This document shows, piece after piece, positions 16,102-24,349 of a stretch of 37,928 nt of DNA. The notes beneath the pieces were generated by a model. That model had not been told where the DNA came from, made no database searches, and saw nothing but the letters and a program-made list of their open reading frames with translations. Source of the DNA: CAYTNY01 sp964439215. Its GTDB lineage: Bacteria; Oederibacteriota; PGYV01; CAYTNY01. Position 1 is the stretch's first letter; the number at the start of each line of letters is the position of its first letter. Made by a program: the position numbers and the translations under genes. The stretch spans positions 1 to 37,928 of the forward strand of contig CAYTNY010000013.1 of the NCBI GenBank assembly GCA_964439215.1, given 5' to 3'.

Positions 16102-17292
16102 ATGGCAAAAGCAAAATTTGAAAGGACAAAACCACACGTTAACGTGGGGACAATAGGCCACGTTGACCATGGAAAAACGACATTAACGGCAGCGATGACG
16201 CAGGTGCTTTCGCAGAAAGGATTTGCGGACACAAAAAAGTTTGATGAGATTGACAACGCGCCGGAAGAAAGAGAAAGAGGAATAACAATAGCAACGGCGC
16301 ACGTTGAATATCAGTCGGACCAGAGGCACTATGCGCACGTTGACTGTCCCGGGCACGCGGACTATGTAAAGAACATGATAACAGGAGCGGCTCAGATGGA
16401 CGGAGCGATCCTTGTTGTAAGCGCGGCGGACGGCCCCATGCCTCAGACAAGAGAGCACATACTTCTTGCAAGGCAGGTTGGCGTTCCGTATATAGTTGTA
16501 TTTCTGAATAAATGCGATATGGTTGATGATGAAGAAATGATAGAACTTGTGGAAGAAGAAATAAGGGACCTGCTGAACAAATATGAGTTCCCGGGAGACA
16601 AGACGCCGATAATCAGGGGTTCAGCGCTGAAAGCTCTGGAAAACCCGACAGATGAAGCGGCTGCGAAGCCTATCGCGGATCTTGTTGAAGCGCTTGACAG
16701 TTATATACCGGCGCCTGAAAGGGATGTTGACAAACCGTTTCTGCTTGCAGTTGAGGATGTTTTCTCGATTACGGGCCGCGGCACGGTTGCAACCGGCAGG
16801 ATAGAAAGAGGAAAAGTAAAGGTAAATGAGGAAGTGGAGATAGTCGGCATAACGGATACAAAGAAAACAGTTGTAACGGGTATTGAAATGTTCCGTAAAC
16901 TGCTTGACGAAGGCTTAGCCGGAGACAACGTAGGGCTTCTGCTCAGAGGGATAGACAAAGACAATATAGAGAGGGGCCAGGTAATAGCAAAACCGGGTTC
17001 AATAACTCCGCATAAAAAGTTTAAAGGAAAAGTGTATGTTCTTACGAAAGAAGAAGGCGGAAGGCACACCCCGTTCTTTAAGAACTACCGTCCTCAGTTT
17101 TATTTCAGGACAACGGACGTAACGGGCGCGATCACGCTTCCTGAGGGAGTGGAGATGGTAATGCCGGGAGATAATATAAATGTTGATGTAGAGCTTATAA
17201 CCTCCATAGCAATGGAGCAGGAGCTCAGGTTCGCGATAAGAGAAGGCGGAAGAACAGTAGGAGCCGGTGTTATTACGGAAATAGTGGAATAA
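16102..17292 (+). CDS. tuf: Elongation factor Tu, copy 2
   Basis: This second EF-Tu of 396 residues has the same GHVDHGKT, DCPGH and NKCD motifs as copy 1 and appears identical to it at every base of the reading frame. The two copies are direct repeats whose starts are 15,760 nt apart. The surrounding spacers are unrelated, which separates gene conversion from recent segmental duplication. The ATG lies behind GGGAGG. Copy 2 sits in the str operon after fusA, the canonical tufA position. Confidence 0.98.
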   Translation: MAKAKFERTKPHVNVGTIGHVDHGKTTLTAAMTQVLSQKGFADTKKFDEIDNAPEERERGITIATAHVEYQSDQRHYAHVDCPGHADYVKNMITGAAQMDGAILVVSAADGPMPQTREHILLARQVGVPYIVVFLNKCDMVDDEEMIELVEEEIRDLLNKYEFPGDKTPIIRGSALKALENPTDEAAAKPIADLVEALDSYIPAPERDVDKPFLLAVEDVFSITGRGTVATGRIERGKVKVNEEVEIVGITDTKKTVVTGIEMFRKLLDEGLAGDNVGLLLRGIDKDNIERGQVIAKPGSITPHKKFKGKVYVLTKEEGGRHTPFFKNYRPQFYFRTTDVTGAITLPEGVEMVMPGDNINVDVELITSIAMEQELRFAIREGGRTVGAGVITEIVE

Positions 17293-17305
17293 CAGAAGCT
17301 GCAGG

Positions 17306-17339
17306 ATTTCTGTCCGCCGCGGTAAACGGCGGAAGAAAT
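17306..17339 (+). other. Bulged hairpin between tuf and rpsJ
   Basis: ATTTCT-G-TCCGCCG (17306-17319) pairs with CGGCGGA-AGAAAT (17327-17339), giving 13 bp with one bulged G and a 7-nt loop. No T-run follows. It occupies most of the 82-nt gap between tuf and rpsJ, the point where S10 operons of other bacteria begin and where L4 acts on the leader in E. coli. A processing or regulatory role is likely but unproven. Confidence 0.6.
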
Positions 17340-17374
17340 ACAGGAATAACAATATGTTTGAAGGGAGATCCCCA

Positions 17375-17689
17375 ATGGAACTGGATACACAGAAGATAAG
17401 AATCAGGCTGAAAGCGTACGATCATAAACTGCTTGATAAGTCGGTAACAGATATTATTAAGAAAGTAAAGGAAACAGGCGCACAGATATGCGGCCCCATA
17501 CCTTTGCCGACGAAGTTTCATAAGTATACGATACAAAGATCAGTGCATGTTAATAAGAAATCGCGGGAACAGTTTGAAATGAGGATCCATAAAAGACTTA
17601 TTGATATACTGGAGCCCAACCATGACACCGTTGAAAAATTAAAAAGTCTCGACCTGCCCGCGGGCATTGATGTCGAGATTAAGCTGTAA
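17375..17689 (+). CDS. rpsJ: 30S ribosomal protein S10
   Basis: S10 is part of the 30S head and, with NusB, of antitermination complexes; it also contacts NusG. From the ATG at 17375 the protein has 104 residues, matching the family, with KIRIRLKAYDHKLLD near the start and HVNKKSREQFE in the middle. An in-frame ATG at 17354 would add seven unsupported residues and has a poorer ribosome site, whereas AGGGAG lies 7 nt before 17375. It is the first gene of the S10 cluster and follows a strong hairpin. Confidence 0.95.
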   Translation: MELDTQKIRIRLKAYDHKLLDKSVTDIIKKVKETGAQICGPIPLPTKFHKYTIQRSVHVNKKSREQFEMRIHKRLIDILEPNHDTVEKLKSLDLPAGIDVEIKL

Positions 17690-17704
17690 CGGAGGTATTT
17701 ACGG

Positions 17705-18358
17705 ATGATTACGATGCTGCTTGGCAGAAAAATAGGAATGACACAGGTGTTTAGAGATAACGGCGCGGTAGTGCCTGTTACTGTGATTGAAATAAGCGAA
17801 GGTGTTGTGGTTGATAAAAAAACCGAAGAAAAAGAAGGTTATAATGCCCTGCGGATCGGATTTTTTGATATAAAGAAACCAAAAAATGTTTCAAAACCGA
17901 TAAAAGGGATTTATAAGAATGAGAAGACAAAAAAGGATCTTCCGCTTAAAAAAGAACTGAAAGAAATAAGAGTTGATAAAAAAGATCTTGATAATTACAA
18001 TGTGGGCGATGTAATAACATTTGAAGCTCTTGGAGACCTGAAATTTGTGGATGTTACGGGCACCTCCAGAGGAAAAGGGACCCAGGGTGTTATGAAGAGA
18101 CACGGATTCGGCGGCGGCCCCGGCGGACACGGCTCCAACCATCACAGAAAACCGGGTTCTATCGGTGCATCGTCTTATCCTTCAAGGGTTTTTAAAGGGC
18201 ATAAGATGGGCGGACGTATGGGTGATGAAAGAGTAACGGTGATGAATCTTGCGGTTGAAAAAATTGACCTGAAAAACAGATTTGTTCTTATAAAAGGCGC
18301 TGTGCCGGGCGGAGAAAATTCAACGGTAGAAGTAAGAAAAGCAAAAAAGAAAAATTAA
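17705..18358 (+). CDS. rplC: 50S ribosomal protein L3
   Basis: L3 is a primary 23S rRNA binder whose long loop reaches toward the peptidyl transferase centre. The 217-residue protein starts MITMLLGRKIGMTQVF and has the loop sequence GGPGGHGSNHHRKPGSIG (about 137-154). The middle is Lys-rich (about 60-90). GGAGG is 9 nt before the ATG at 17705; a second ATG at 17714 is too far from it. Confidence 0.97.
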   Translation: MITMLLGRKIGMTQVFRDNGAVVPVTVIEISEGVVVDKKTEEKEGYNALRIGFFDIKKPKNVSKPIKGIYKNEKTKKDLPLKKELKEIRVDKKDLDNYNVGDVITFEALGDLKFVDVTGTSRGKGTQGVMKRHGFGGGPGGHGSNHHRKPGSIGASSYPSRVFKGHKMGGRMGDERVTVMNLAVEKIDLKNRFVLIKGAVPGGENSTVEVRKAKKKN

Positions 18359-18383
18359 CATATAAATTTCAAGGAGCAATCAG

Positions 18384-19007
18384 ATGAAACTGGATGTTGT
18401 AGATAAAGAAAATAAAAAACTTGAAGAGTTTGAAATAGATGAAAAAATAATGACGGCAAAGGTAAAAGACGATCTGCTGCACGATATTGTTCTGATGCAT
18501 CATACCAACAGCCATACCGGCTCTTCAAATTCAAAAACAAGAGCAATGGTATCAGGCGGCGGCGCAAAGCCCTGGAGACAGAAAGGAACCGGCAGGGCAA
18601 GAGCGGGCTCCAACAGGTCGCCTATATGGACCGGCGGCGGAATTACTTTCGGGCCCCATCCGCGCAAAACAAGAGTTATGATAAATAAAAAAACCAGAAA
18701 AAAAGCTTTTGCGGCGGTTATAGCAGGGAAAATAAATGACGGAGAAATAACGGTTATAAATGCTTATGAGATTGATTCGCCGAAAACAAAAGCGGCTGTG
18801 GATATTATAAAGGGTCTGGGAATAAAGGAAAAGAAAATACTGCTGGTTGCCGAAAGCGCGGCCTGTCCGGCTGTTAAGGCGGCAAGGAACATACAAAATG
18901 TAACAGTCATAGCAGCTGATGATGTCAATGTATATGAACTTTTAAATCACCCAAGAGTGATAATAACAAAAAAATCAATGGAAAAATTGGTAAGGAGGGC
19001 CGGATAA
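18384..19007 (+). CDS. rplD: 50S ribosomal protein L4
   Basis: L4 lines the nascent-peptide exit tunnel and in E. coli also represses its own operon at two levels. The 207-residue protein carries the tunnel loop KPWRQKGTGRARAGS (about 59-73) followed by the conserved GGGITFGPHPR. It starts with ATG after AAGGAG. Its TAA shares a base with the rplW ATG (19007), so the two are translationally coupled. Confidence 0.97.
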   Translation: MKLDVVDKENKKLEEFEIDEKIMTAKVKDDLLHDIVLMHHTNSHTGSSNSKTRAMVSGGGAKPWRQKGTGRARAGSNRSPIWTGGGITFGPHPRKTRVMINKKTRKKAFAAVIAGKINDGEITVINAYEIDSPKTKAAVDIIKGLGIKEKKILLVAESAACPAVKAARNIQNVTVIAADDVNVYELLNHPRVIITKKSMEKLVRRAG

Positions 19008-19294
19008 TGGATGTGTATCAGATTATAAAAAGGCCTTCTTTGACTGAAAAAAGCGGGTTTGTAAGGGAACAGGGCAATTATTATGTTTTTGAAGTAGCTA
19101 AAGAAGCCTCGAAAAAACAGATCAAAGAAGCGGTTGAAAAGGTTTTTAAGGTAACGGTTATAAAGGTTAATACAACTATGATGCCGGGGAAATCCAAGCG
19201 GTTCGGAAGAAGAATCTCAGAGGCTAAAAAGTTCAAGAAAGCGGCTGTTAAACTGAAAAAAGAAGACAAAATCGAAATAGTAGAAGGAGTATAA
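19007..19294 (+). CDS. rplW: 50S ribosomal protein L23
   Basis: L23 sits at the tunnel exit and docks trigger factor and SRP. The 95-residue protein begins MDVYQIIKRPSLTEKS, a clear family signature, and has KINTT-like VIKVNTTMMPGK in the RNA-binding loop. Start overlaps the rplD stop by one base with AAGGAGG inside the end of rplD; rplB follows after 4 nt. Confidence 0.96.
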   Translation: MDVYQIIKRPSLTEKSGFVREQGNYYVFEVAKEASKKQIKEAVEKVFKVTVIKVNTTMMPGKSKRFGRRISEAKKFKKAAVKLKKEDKIEIVEGV

Positions 19295-19298
19295 GACA

Positions 19299-20141
19299 AT
19301 GAGTATAAAGGAATTCAGACCTTATACACCGTCAAGAAGAACCATGACGGTTGATAAAAAAGAGGACATTACCGCCCAGAAACCTCATAAAAGTCTGACC
19401 GGCAAGCTTACAAAGAGCGGCGGGAGAAACAACAACGGAAGAATAACATCCAGATTCAGAGGCGGCGGACATAAAAGAACATACAGAATAATTGATTTTA
19501 AACGGGATAAGTACGAAGTGCCGGCAACAGTGGAAACCATAGAATATGATCCGAACAGAAGCGCCAGGATAGCGCTTTTAAAATACGCGGACGGTGAAAG
19601 ACGCTATATTCTTGCGCCCATAGGAGTAAAAACGGGTGATAAGCTTATAAGTTCCGCAGCCGCCGATATAAAGCCGGGCAATGTTCTTCCGATTGAAAAA
19701 ATTCCGGTGGGTACGATCATACACAATGTTGAATTTACAGCGGGTAAAGGCGGACAGATAGCGAAATCCGCGGGTTCTTTTGTTCAGATAATGGGAAAAG
19801 AAGGAAAAAAAGCCGCTCTTAAAATGCCTTCCGGCGAACTCAGAAATGTAAGAGTTGAGTGCAGGGCCACAATAGGGCAGTTAGGCAATACTGACCATGA
19901 AAATGTTGTTTACGGAAAAGCCGGCAGAAGAAGATGGCTCGGAAGGAAACCAAGAAACCGTGCGGTTGCAATGAATCCTGTAGACCATCCGATGGGCGGG
20001 GGCGAAGGCCGTTCAAAATCAGGCGCGCATCCGGTATCGCCTACGGGAATAAAAGCAAAAGGATTTAAGACCAGGAAAAAAGGAAAAATGTCCGATAAAA
20101 ATATAATAAGAAGGCGTAAAACAAAAGGAGGCAACAAATAA
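19299..20141 (+). CDS. rplB: 50S ribosomal protein L2
   Basis: L2 is required for subunit joining and peptidyl transferase activity. The 280-residue protein contains the conserved NPVDHPMGGGEGRS with H230, equivalent to the critical E. coli H229, and the Gly/Arg-rich N-terminal region around GGGHKRTYR. The stop overlaps the rpsS start by one base. Standard S10-operon position and length. Confidence 0.97.
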   Translation: MSIKEFRPYTPSRRTMTVDKKEDITAQKPHKSLTGKLTKSGGRNNNGRITSRFRGGGHKRTYRIIDFKRDKYEVPATVETIEYDPNRSARIALLKYADGERRYILAPIGVKTGDKLISSAAADIKPGNVLPIEKIPVGTIIHNVEFTAGKGGQIAKSAGSFVQIMGKEGKKAALKMPSGELRNVRVECRATIGQLGNTDHENVVYGKAGRRRWLGRKPRNRAVAMNPVDHPMGGGEGRSKSGAHPVSPTGIKAKGFKTRKKGKMSDKNIIRRRKTKGGNK

Positions 20142-20422
20142 TGAGCAGGTCTCTGAAAAAAGGCCCTTTTATTGATGAGAAGCTTCTGGATAAAGTTCTG
20201 GCGCAGAACGAACAGGGAAGCAAAAAAGTCATTAAGACATGGGCAAGAGCAAGCACTATATCACCGGAAATGGTGGGACATACATTTGCTGTTCATAACG
20301 GCAAAAAATTCATACCGGTTTATGCTACTGAAAATATGGTGGGCCATAAACTCGGCGAGTTCGCGTTGACCAGAACTTTTAAAGGCCATGGGGACAACAG
20401 GAAAGACCTGGGCAAGAAATAA
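20141..20422 (+). CDS. rpsS: 30S ribosomal protein S19
   Basis: S19 is in the 30S head and forms a complex with S13 next to the A-site tRNA. The 93-residue protein starts MSRSLKKGPFID and has ENMVGHKLGEFALTRTFKGH near the end, both invariant features. Its ATG shares a base with the rplB stop, and AAAGGAGG within rplB is the ribosome binding site. Confidence 0.97.
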   Translation: MSRSLKKGPFIDEKLLDKVLAQNEQGSKKVIKTWARASTISPEMVGHTFAVHNGKKFIPVYATENMVGHKLGEFALTRTFKGHGDNRKDLGKK

Positions 20423-20444
20423 GAAAAAAAAGGAGTAAAATGAT

Positions 20445-20807
20445 ATGGAAGCAAGAGCTACAGGAAAACATTTGAGGGTGACGCCCAATAAAGTGAGACT
20501 CGTGGTTAAGGAAATAAGAAGGACAGCGGTTAATGATGCTCTGATAAAACTGCAGTTTATAAATAAAGCCGCGGCGCCGGTTGTGGAAAAAGTTCTGAAG
20601 TCAGCGGTTGCAAATGCATCTAAAAACCACGGCGCGGACGCGGATAAGCTTTTTATAAAAGATGTTATAGTTGATCAGGGCCCGATCCTGAAATGGGCGA
20701 AAAGATTTCAGGCAAGAGCCCAGGGAAGAGCCGCGCCGATACAGAAAAAATCAACGCATATAACGGTTGTTGTTTCCGACGAAAAACTAAAAACAAAAAA
20801 AAAGTAA
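20445..20807 (+). CDS. rplV: 50S ribosomal protein L22
   Basis: L22 contacts all 23S domains and, with L4, forms the tunnel constriction. The 120-residue protein begins with VTPNKVRLVVKEIR-like sequence and has GRAAPIQKKSTHITVVV in the tunnel hairpin (around residue 95-110), where macrolide-resistance changes occur in other species; nothing unusual is seen there. AAAGGAG precedes the ATG. Confidence 0.96.
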   Translation: MEARATGKHLRVTPNKVRLVVKEIRRTAVNDALIKLQFINKAAAPVVEKVLKSAVANASKNHGADADKLFIKDVIVDQGPILKWAKRFQARAQGRAAPIQKKSTHITVVVSDEKLKTKKK

Positions 20808-20824
20808 AAGGAGAATAGGCTTTT

Positions 20825-21460
20825 ATGGGACAAAAGGTGCATCCTGAAGGATTAAGAATAGGGATTATAAAAACATGGAAATCAAAGTGGGTGGCAAAGA
20901 AGAATTTCAAGGACCTGCTTGCTGAAGATCTCCAGATAAGAGCTTATATAAAAAAGAAACTTTACAGGGCCGGAATATCAAAAATTGAAATAGAAAGAGC
21001 CGGACAAAAAGCAATAGTCCGGATACATACCGCCAAACCCGGTATGGTAATCGGAAGAAAAGGCGCTGAAGTTGAAGGGCTTAAAAAAGGCCTTGAAAAA
21101 ATAACAGGAAAACAGATGCTTATAGAGCCTGTTGAAATACAAAGGCCGGAAATAGAAGCTCAGCTGGTTGCGGAGAATGTAGCCCAGCAGCTTGTGAAAA
21201 GGATTGCCTACAGAAGGGCGATGAAAAAAGCTATTCAGTCAACAATGTCCTCGGAGAAAGGAGCACAGGGTATTAAAATACAGTGTTCCGGAAGGCTTGC
21301 CGGAGCTGAAATCGCAAGAAGAGAATGGTATGTTGAAGGACGCGTGCCCCTGCAGACACTCAGGGCGGATATTGATTATGGTTATGCCATAGCAAGAACA
21401 ACGTATGGAGCAATAGGCGTAAAGGTATGGATATTTAAGGGAGAAATACTTCCCGAGTAA
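20825..21460 (+). CDS. rpsC: 30S ribosomal protein S3
   Basis: S3 lines the mRNA entry channel and has helicase-like activity with S4 and S5. The 211-residue protein starts MGQKVHPEGLRIG and contains the KH-domain loop MVIGRKGAEVEGL (about 75-87), with the C-terminal domain through YGAIGVKVWIFKGE. It ends soon after this, without the extended basic tail of many S3 proteins. AAAGGAG precedes the ATG. Confidence 0.97.
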   Translation: MGQKVHPEGLRIGIIKTWKSKWVAKKNFKDLLAEDLQIRAYIKKKLYRAGISKIEIERAGQKAIVRIHTAKPGMVIGRKGAEVEGLKKGLEKITGKQMLIEPVEIQRPEIEAQLVAENVAQQLVKRIAYRRAMKKAIQSTMSSEKGAQGIKIQCSGRLAGAEIARREWYVEGRVPLQTLRADIDYGYAIARTTYGAIGVKVWIFKGEILPE

Positions 21461-21483
21461 TATAAAAACGGAGGATTTTAATA

Positions 21484-21897
21484 ATGTTAATGCCATCAAG
21501 GGTTAAGTATAGAAAACAGCAGAGAGGCAGAAGAGCGGGAAAAGCTCAGCGTGGAAACAAAGTTAGTTTCGGTGATTATGGTATGAAAGCCATGGAGCCT
21601 GCGTGGATAACCGCGAGGCAGATTGAGGCTGCACGTATAGCCATAAACAGAACACTGAAAAAAGGCGGAAAAATGTGGATAAGAATATTTCCGGACAAGC
21701 CGGTCACGAAAAAACCGGCGGAAACAAGGCAGGGAAAAGGAAAGGGTGCTCCGGAATTCTGGGTTGCTGTTGTAAAGCCCGGCAGAGTTATGTTTGAACT
21801 TGAAGGAGTTGACCCGGAAACAGCTGCTTTGGCTTTTAGAAAGGGCGGAGCAAAACTGCCGATAAAGACAAAATATGTTGAAAGAAAAGAATTATAA
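21484..21897 (+). CDS. rplP: 50S ribosomal protein L16
   Basis: L16 organises the A-site region of the 50S subunit. The 137-residue protein begins MLMPSRVKYRKQQRG, the normal family start, and has GKGKGAPEFWVAVVKPGRVMF (starting about residue 80), which includes the Arg hydroxylated in E. coli. A GGAGG site is upstream. Gene order rpsC-rplP-rpmC-rpsQ is standard. Confidence 0.97.
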   Translation: MLMPSRVKYRKQQRGRRAGKAQRGNKVSFGDYGMKAMEPAWITARQIEAARIAINRTLKKGGKMWIRIFPDKPVTKKPAETRQGKGKGAPEFWVAVVKPGRVMFELEGVDPETAALAFRKGGAKLPIKTKYVERKEL

Positions 21898-21912
21898 TAT
21901 CCGGAGGATATA

Positions 21913-22122
21913 ATGAAAGCACAGGAATTCAGGGATATGACAGCTGAAGAGATTGAAAGAAAAGTTAAAGAAATGCAGGAAAACCTTTTCAGAATCAGAA
22001 TAAAGCATAACACGAAGCAGCTTGAAAATACTTCCCGGATAAGAAAGTTTAAAAGGGATATAGCAAAAGGATTGACTGTGCTTGGTGAAAAGAAAAAGGA
22101 GGCGGCTGTAAATGGAAGCTAA
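21913..22122 (+). CDS. rpmC: 50S ribosomal protein L29
   Basis: L29 is a helical protein by the tunnel exit. The 69-residue protein starts MKAQEFRDMTAEEIERK and has the conserved NTSRIRKFKRDIAK segment (about 45-58). Its last 11 nt overlap the beginning of rpsQ, so translation of the two is probably coupled. GGAGGA lies just upstream of the ATG. Confidence 0.95.
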   Translation: MKAQEFRDMTAEEIERKVKEMQENLFRIRIKHNTKQLENTSRIRKFKRDIAKGLTVLGEKKKEAAVNGS

Positions 22123-22417
22123 AGGCAGCGGAAGACGGCAGCGTGAAGGTGTTGTCTTTTCGGATAAAATGGATAAATCAGCAACAGTGGGTGTTGTGAG
22201 CAAGGTTAAGCATCCTATGTATAAGAAATACATTAAAAGAACAACGAAAGTTATGGCGCATGATGAAAAAAACGAAGCCAAAAAAGGCGATACGGTTAAA
22301 ATAAAGGAAATACGGCCGATGTCAAAAAACAAAAGATGGCTCGTGACAGAAATAGTGAAAAGAGCAGTGGAAACCATAGAGCTGAAAGACAATCCAGATA
22401 CGGAGAGTGGTGAATAA
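22112..22417 (+). CDS. rpsQ: 30S ribosomal protein S17
   Basis: S17 is an early 16S rRNA binder with an OB fold. The 101-residue protein is somewhat longer than the usual 80-90, with an N-terminal basic stretch (about residues 1-12) before the conserved GVVFSDKMDKSATVGV; the family segment HPMYKKYIKRTTK follows. The ATG at 22112 is 9 nt past AAGGAGG, inside rpmC. The stop overlaps the rplN start by one base. Confidence 0.95.
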   Translation: MEAKGSGRRQREGVVFSDKMDKSATVGVVSKVKHPMYKKYIKRTTKVMAHDEKNEAKKGDTVKIKEIRPMSKNKRWLVTEIVKRAVETIELKDNPDTESGE

Positions 22418-22785
22418 TGATACAGGTTCAGTCAAGACTTGAAGTTGCCGACAACTCCGGAGCAAAAGAAATAATGTGTATCAAGGTATTGGGCGGCACA
22501 AGGGCAAGATATGCCGGGCTCGGAGATGTTATAGTGGCGTCGGTTAAGGATGCAATACCGAACGCAGGCGTGAAAAAAAAAGAAGTTGTAAAAGCCGTAA
22601 TTGTAAGAGTCAAAAAGAAGACAAGAAGAAAAGACGGTTCTTATATACGGTTTGACAAAAATTCGGCGGTAATTATAAATGATCAGAAAAATCCGAGAGG
22701 CACCAGGATTTTCGGGCCGGTTGCAAGGGAACTCAGAGAAAAAAACTTTCTGAAAATCGTTTCGCTTGCTCCCGAAGTTGTTTAG
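22417..22785 (+). CDS. rplN: 50S ribosomal protein L14
   Basis: L14 lies on the subunit interface and makes bridge B5. The 122-residue protein starts MIQVQSRLEVADNSGAKE and ends KIVSLAPEVV, a textbook match. It is the first gene of the spc cluster, joined to the S10 cluster by the one-base overlap with rpsQ, so there is no promoter gap between the two clusters. Confidence 0.97.
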   Translation: MIQVQSRLEVADNSGAKEIMCIKVLGGTRARYAGLGDVIVASVKDAIPNAGVKKKEVVKAVIVRVKKKTRRKDGSYIRFDKNSAVIINDQKNPRGTRIFGPVARELREKNFLKIVSLAPEVV

Positions 22786-22799
22786 GAGGAGTGGTAAAA

Positions 22800-23120
22800 A
22801 TGAAAATAAGGAAAAATGATATAGTTACGGTTTTGAAAGGCAAGGACGAAGGCAAAAGCGGCAAGGTTTTAAAAGTATTTCCGAAAGACGGGCGCGTAAT
22901 AGTTGAAAAAGTGGGTTTTGTCAAAAGACATACAAAACCTTCGCAGAAAGTTCAACAGGGCGGAATACTTGAGAAAGAAGCGCCTATAAAAGTGGAAAAT
23001 GTACAGCTTATATGCAATAAATGCGGAAAACCAACAAGGGTTAAAATGAGTACTCTTGCTGACGGAGCCGGAAAAGTCCGTGTCTGCAAAAAATGCAGTG
23101 AAATGCTGGATGAAAAGTAA
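22800..23120 (+). CDS. rplX: 50S ribosomal protein L24, zinc-ribbon form
   Basis: L24 is an assembly-initiating protein at the tunnel exit. From the ATG at 22800 it has 106 residues: a KOW domain (about 2-38, with GKDEGKSGKVLKVFP) and a C-terminal zinc ribbon with C72, C75, C96 and C99. A GTG at 22791 is in frame but abuts the GGAGG site, so the ATG 9 nt further on is preferred. Confidence 0.95.
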   Translation: MKIRKNDIVTVLKGKDEGKSGKVLKVFPKDGRVIVEKVGFVKRHTKPSQKVQQGGILEKEAPIKVENVQLICNKCGKPTRVKMSTLADGAGKVRVCKKCSEMLDEK

Positions 23121-23138
23121 TCAGGAGGACAGAAAATA

Positions 23139-23684
23139 ATGGGATCAAGGCTGAAAGAAAGATATGATAAAGAGATAGTACAGGAACTTATGAAGGCCAA
23201 AGGCTATAAGAATAAACACCAGGTGCCCAGGCTTGAAAAGATTGTGATCAATATGGGCGTCGGCGAAGCGGCTCAGAATATCAAGGTTCTTGATGAAGCG
23301 GTTGCGGAGCTTGCGGCGGTCACGGGGCAAAAGCCTGTTGTGACAAGGTCAAAGGGCGCAATCTCCAATTTTAAGCTCAGAGAAAATATGCCGATCGGGT
23401 GCAAGGTTACGCTCCGGGGGCAGAAAATGTACGAGTTTTTTGACAGGTTTGTATCAATTGCTCTTCCCAGGGTAAGGGATTTTAACGGAACTCCGAAAAA
23501 TGCTTTTGACGGAAGAGGGAATTATACCATGGGAATAAAGGAACAGATCATATTCCCGGAAGTGGATTATGACAAGGTACAGCATACTTTGGGTATGGAT
23601 ATTACTTTTGTTACAACGGCAAAAACAAATGAAGAGGCTTATTCGCTTTTGGAAAACATGGGTATGCCTTTCAGGAAGAAATAA
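23139..23684 (+). CDS. rplE: 50S ribosomal protein L5
   Basis: L5 binds 5S rRNA and contacts P-site tRNA. The 181-residue protein has KIVINMGVGEAAQN (about 29-42), GQKPVVTRSKGAISNFKLRE (starting about 66) and the C-terminal MDITFVTTAKTNEEA. The ATG follows AGGAGG. Full length and in the normal place between rplX and rpsN. Confidence 0.97.
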   Translation: MGSRLKERYDKEIVQELMKAKGYKNKHQVPRLEKIVINMGVGEAAQNIKVLDEAVAELAAVTGQKPVVTRSKGAISNFKLRENMPIGCKVTLRGQKMYEFFDRFVSIALPRVRDFNGTPKNAFDGRGNYTMGIKEQIIFPEVDYDKVQHTLGMDITFVTTAKTNEEAYSLLENMGMPFRKK

Positions 23685-23699
23685 TCGAAGGAGGATATA

Positions 23700-23885
23700 G
23701 TGGCAAAGTTAGCGCTTATCAATAAGCAGAAAAAGAAACCGAAGTACAGTACAAGAGGGTATAACAGATGCACAAGATGCGGAAGGCCCAGGGCTTATCT
23801 CAGAAAATTCGGGATATGCAGAATATGTTTCAGGGAACTTTCATATACGGGCGAAATACCCGGTATAAAAAAATCAAGCTGGTAA
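23700..23885 (+). CDS. rpsN: 30S ribosomal protein S14, type Z (zinc-binding)
   Basis: S14 belongs to the 30S head. The 61-residue protein is the short zinc-binding form, with C24, C27, C40 and C43 in RCTRCGRPRAYLRKFGICRIC and the family ending IPGIKKSSW. The start is GTG behind AAGGAGG; no ATG is usable. The zinc form is shared by Gram-positives, thermophiles and several other phyla. Confidence 0.97.
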   Translation: MAKLALINKQKKKPKYSTRGYNRCTRCGRPRAYLRKFGICRICFRELSYTGEIPGIKKSSW

Positions 23886-23928
23886 GACAGGTTTAAACCT
23901 GCAGTATAAGATATTTTAAGGAGGAACA

Positions 23929-24318
23929 ATGGATACAGTAGCAGATATGCTTACAAGAATAAGGAATGCCAATATGAAAAATAAGGATTATGTTGACATG
24001 CCGTCTTCAAGACTTAAGCAGAATGTTGTGAAACTTTTGAAGGAAGAGGGTTTTATAAAAGGCTATAGATATATAGAGGACAGCAAACAGGGAGTAATAA
24101 GGGTATATATGAAATACGGCCCGAATAAAGAAAAAATAATTCATGCGATAAGAAGAGTCAGCAAGCCGTCAAGAAGAACTTATACGGGATTTAAAGACAT
24201 AAAGAAGACAAAAGGCGGACTTGGTGTTGTTATTGTTTCCACTTCCAAGGGCGTTATGACAGGAAGGAAAGCAAGAGAAATGAATGTAGGCGGAGAGATA
24301 GTCTGCGAGATATGGTAG
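23929..24318 (+). CDS. rpsH: 30S ribosomal protein S8
   Basis: S8 binds the 16S central domain and represses the spc operon in E. coli. The 129-residue protein begins MDTVADMLTRIRNANM and ends with GVMTGRKAREMNVGGEIVCEIW, both characteristic. AAGGAGG lies upstream of the ATG. Normal position between rpsN and rplF. Confidence 0.97.
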   Translation: MDTVADMLTRIRNANMKNKDYVDMPSSRLKQNVVKLLKEEGFIKGYRYIEDSKQGVIRVYMKYGPNKEKIIHAIRRVSKPSRRTYTGFKDIKKTKGGLGVVIVSTSKGVMTGRKAREMNVGGEIVCEIW

Positions 24319-24349
24319 TAAAATAAAAGTAATTTTAAGGAGACAGGAA

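Noticed and set aside
17354..17374. Upstream ATG for rpsJ
   Set aside because: It adds seven residues absent from S10, and its ribosome site is weaker than that of the ATG at 17375.
22791..22799. GTG start for rplX
   Set aside because: It directly abuts the GGAGG site; the ATG at 22800 has proper spacing and gives the normal L24 start.
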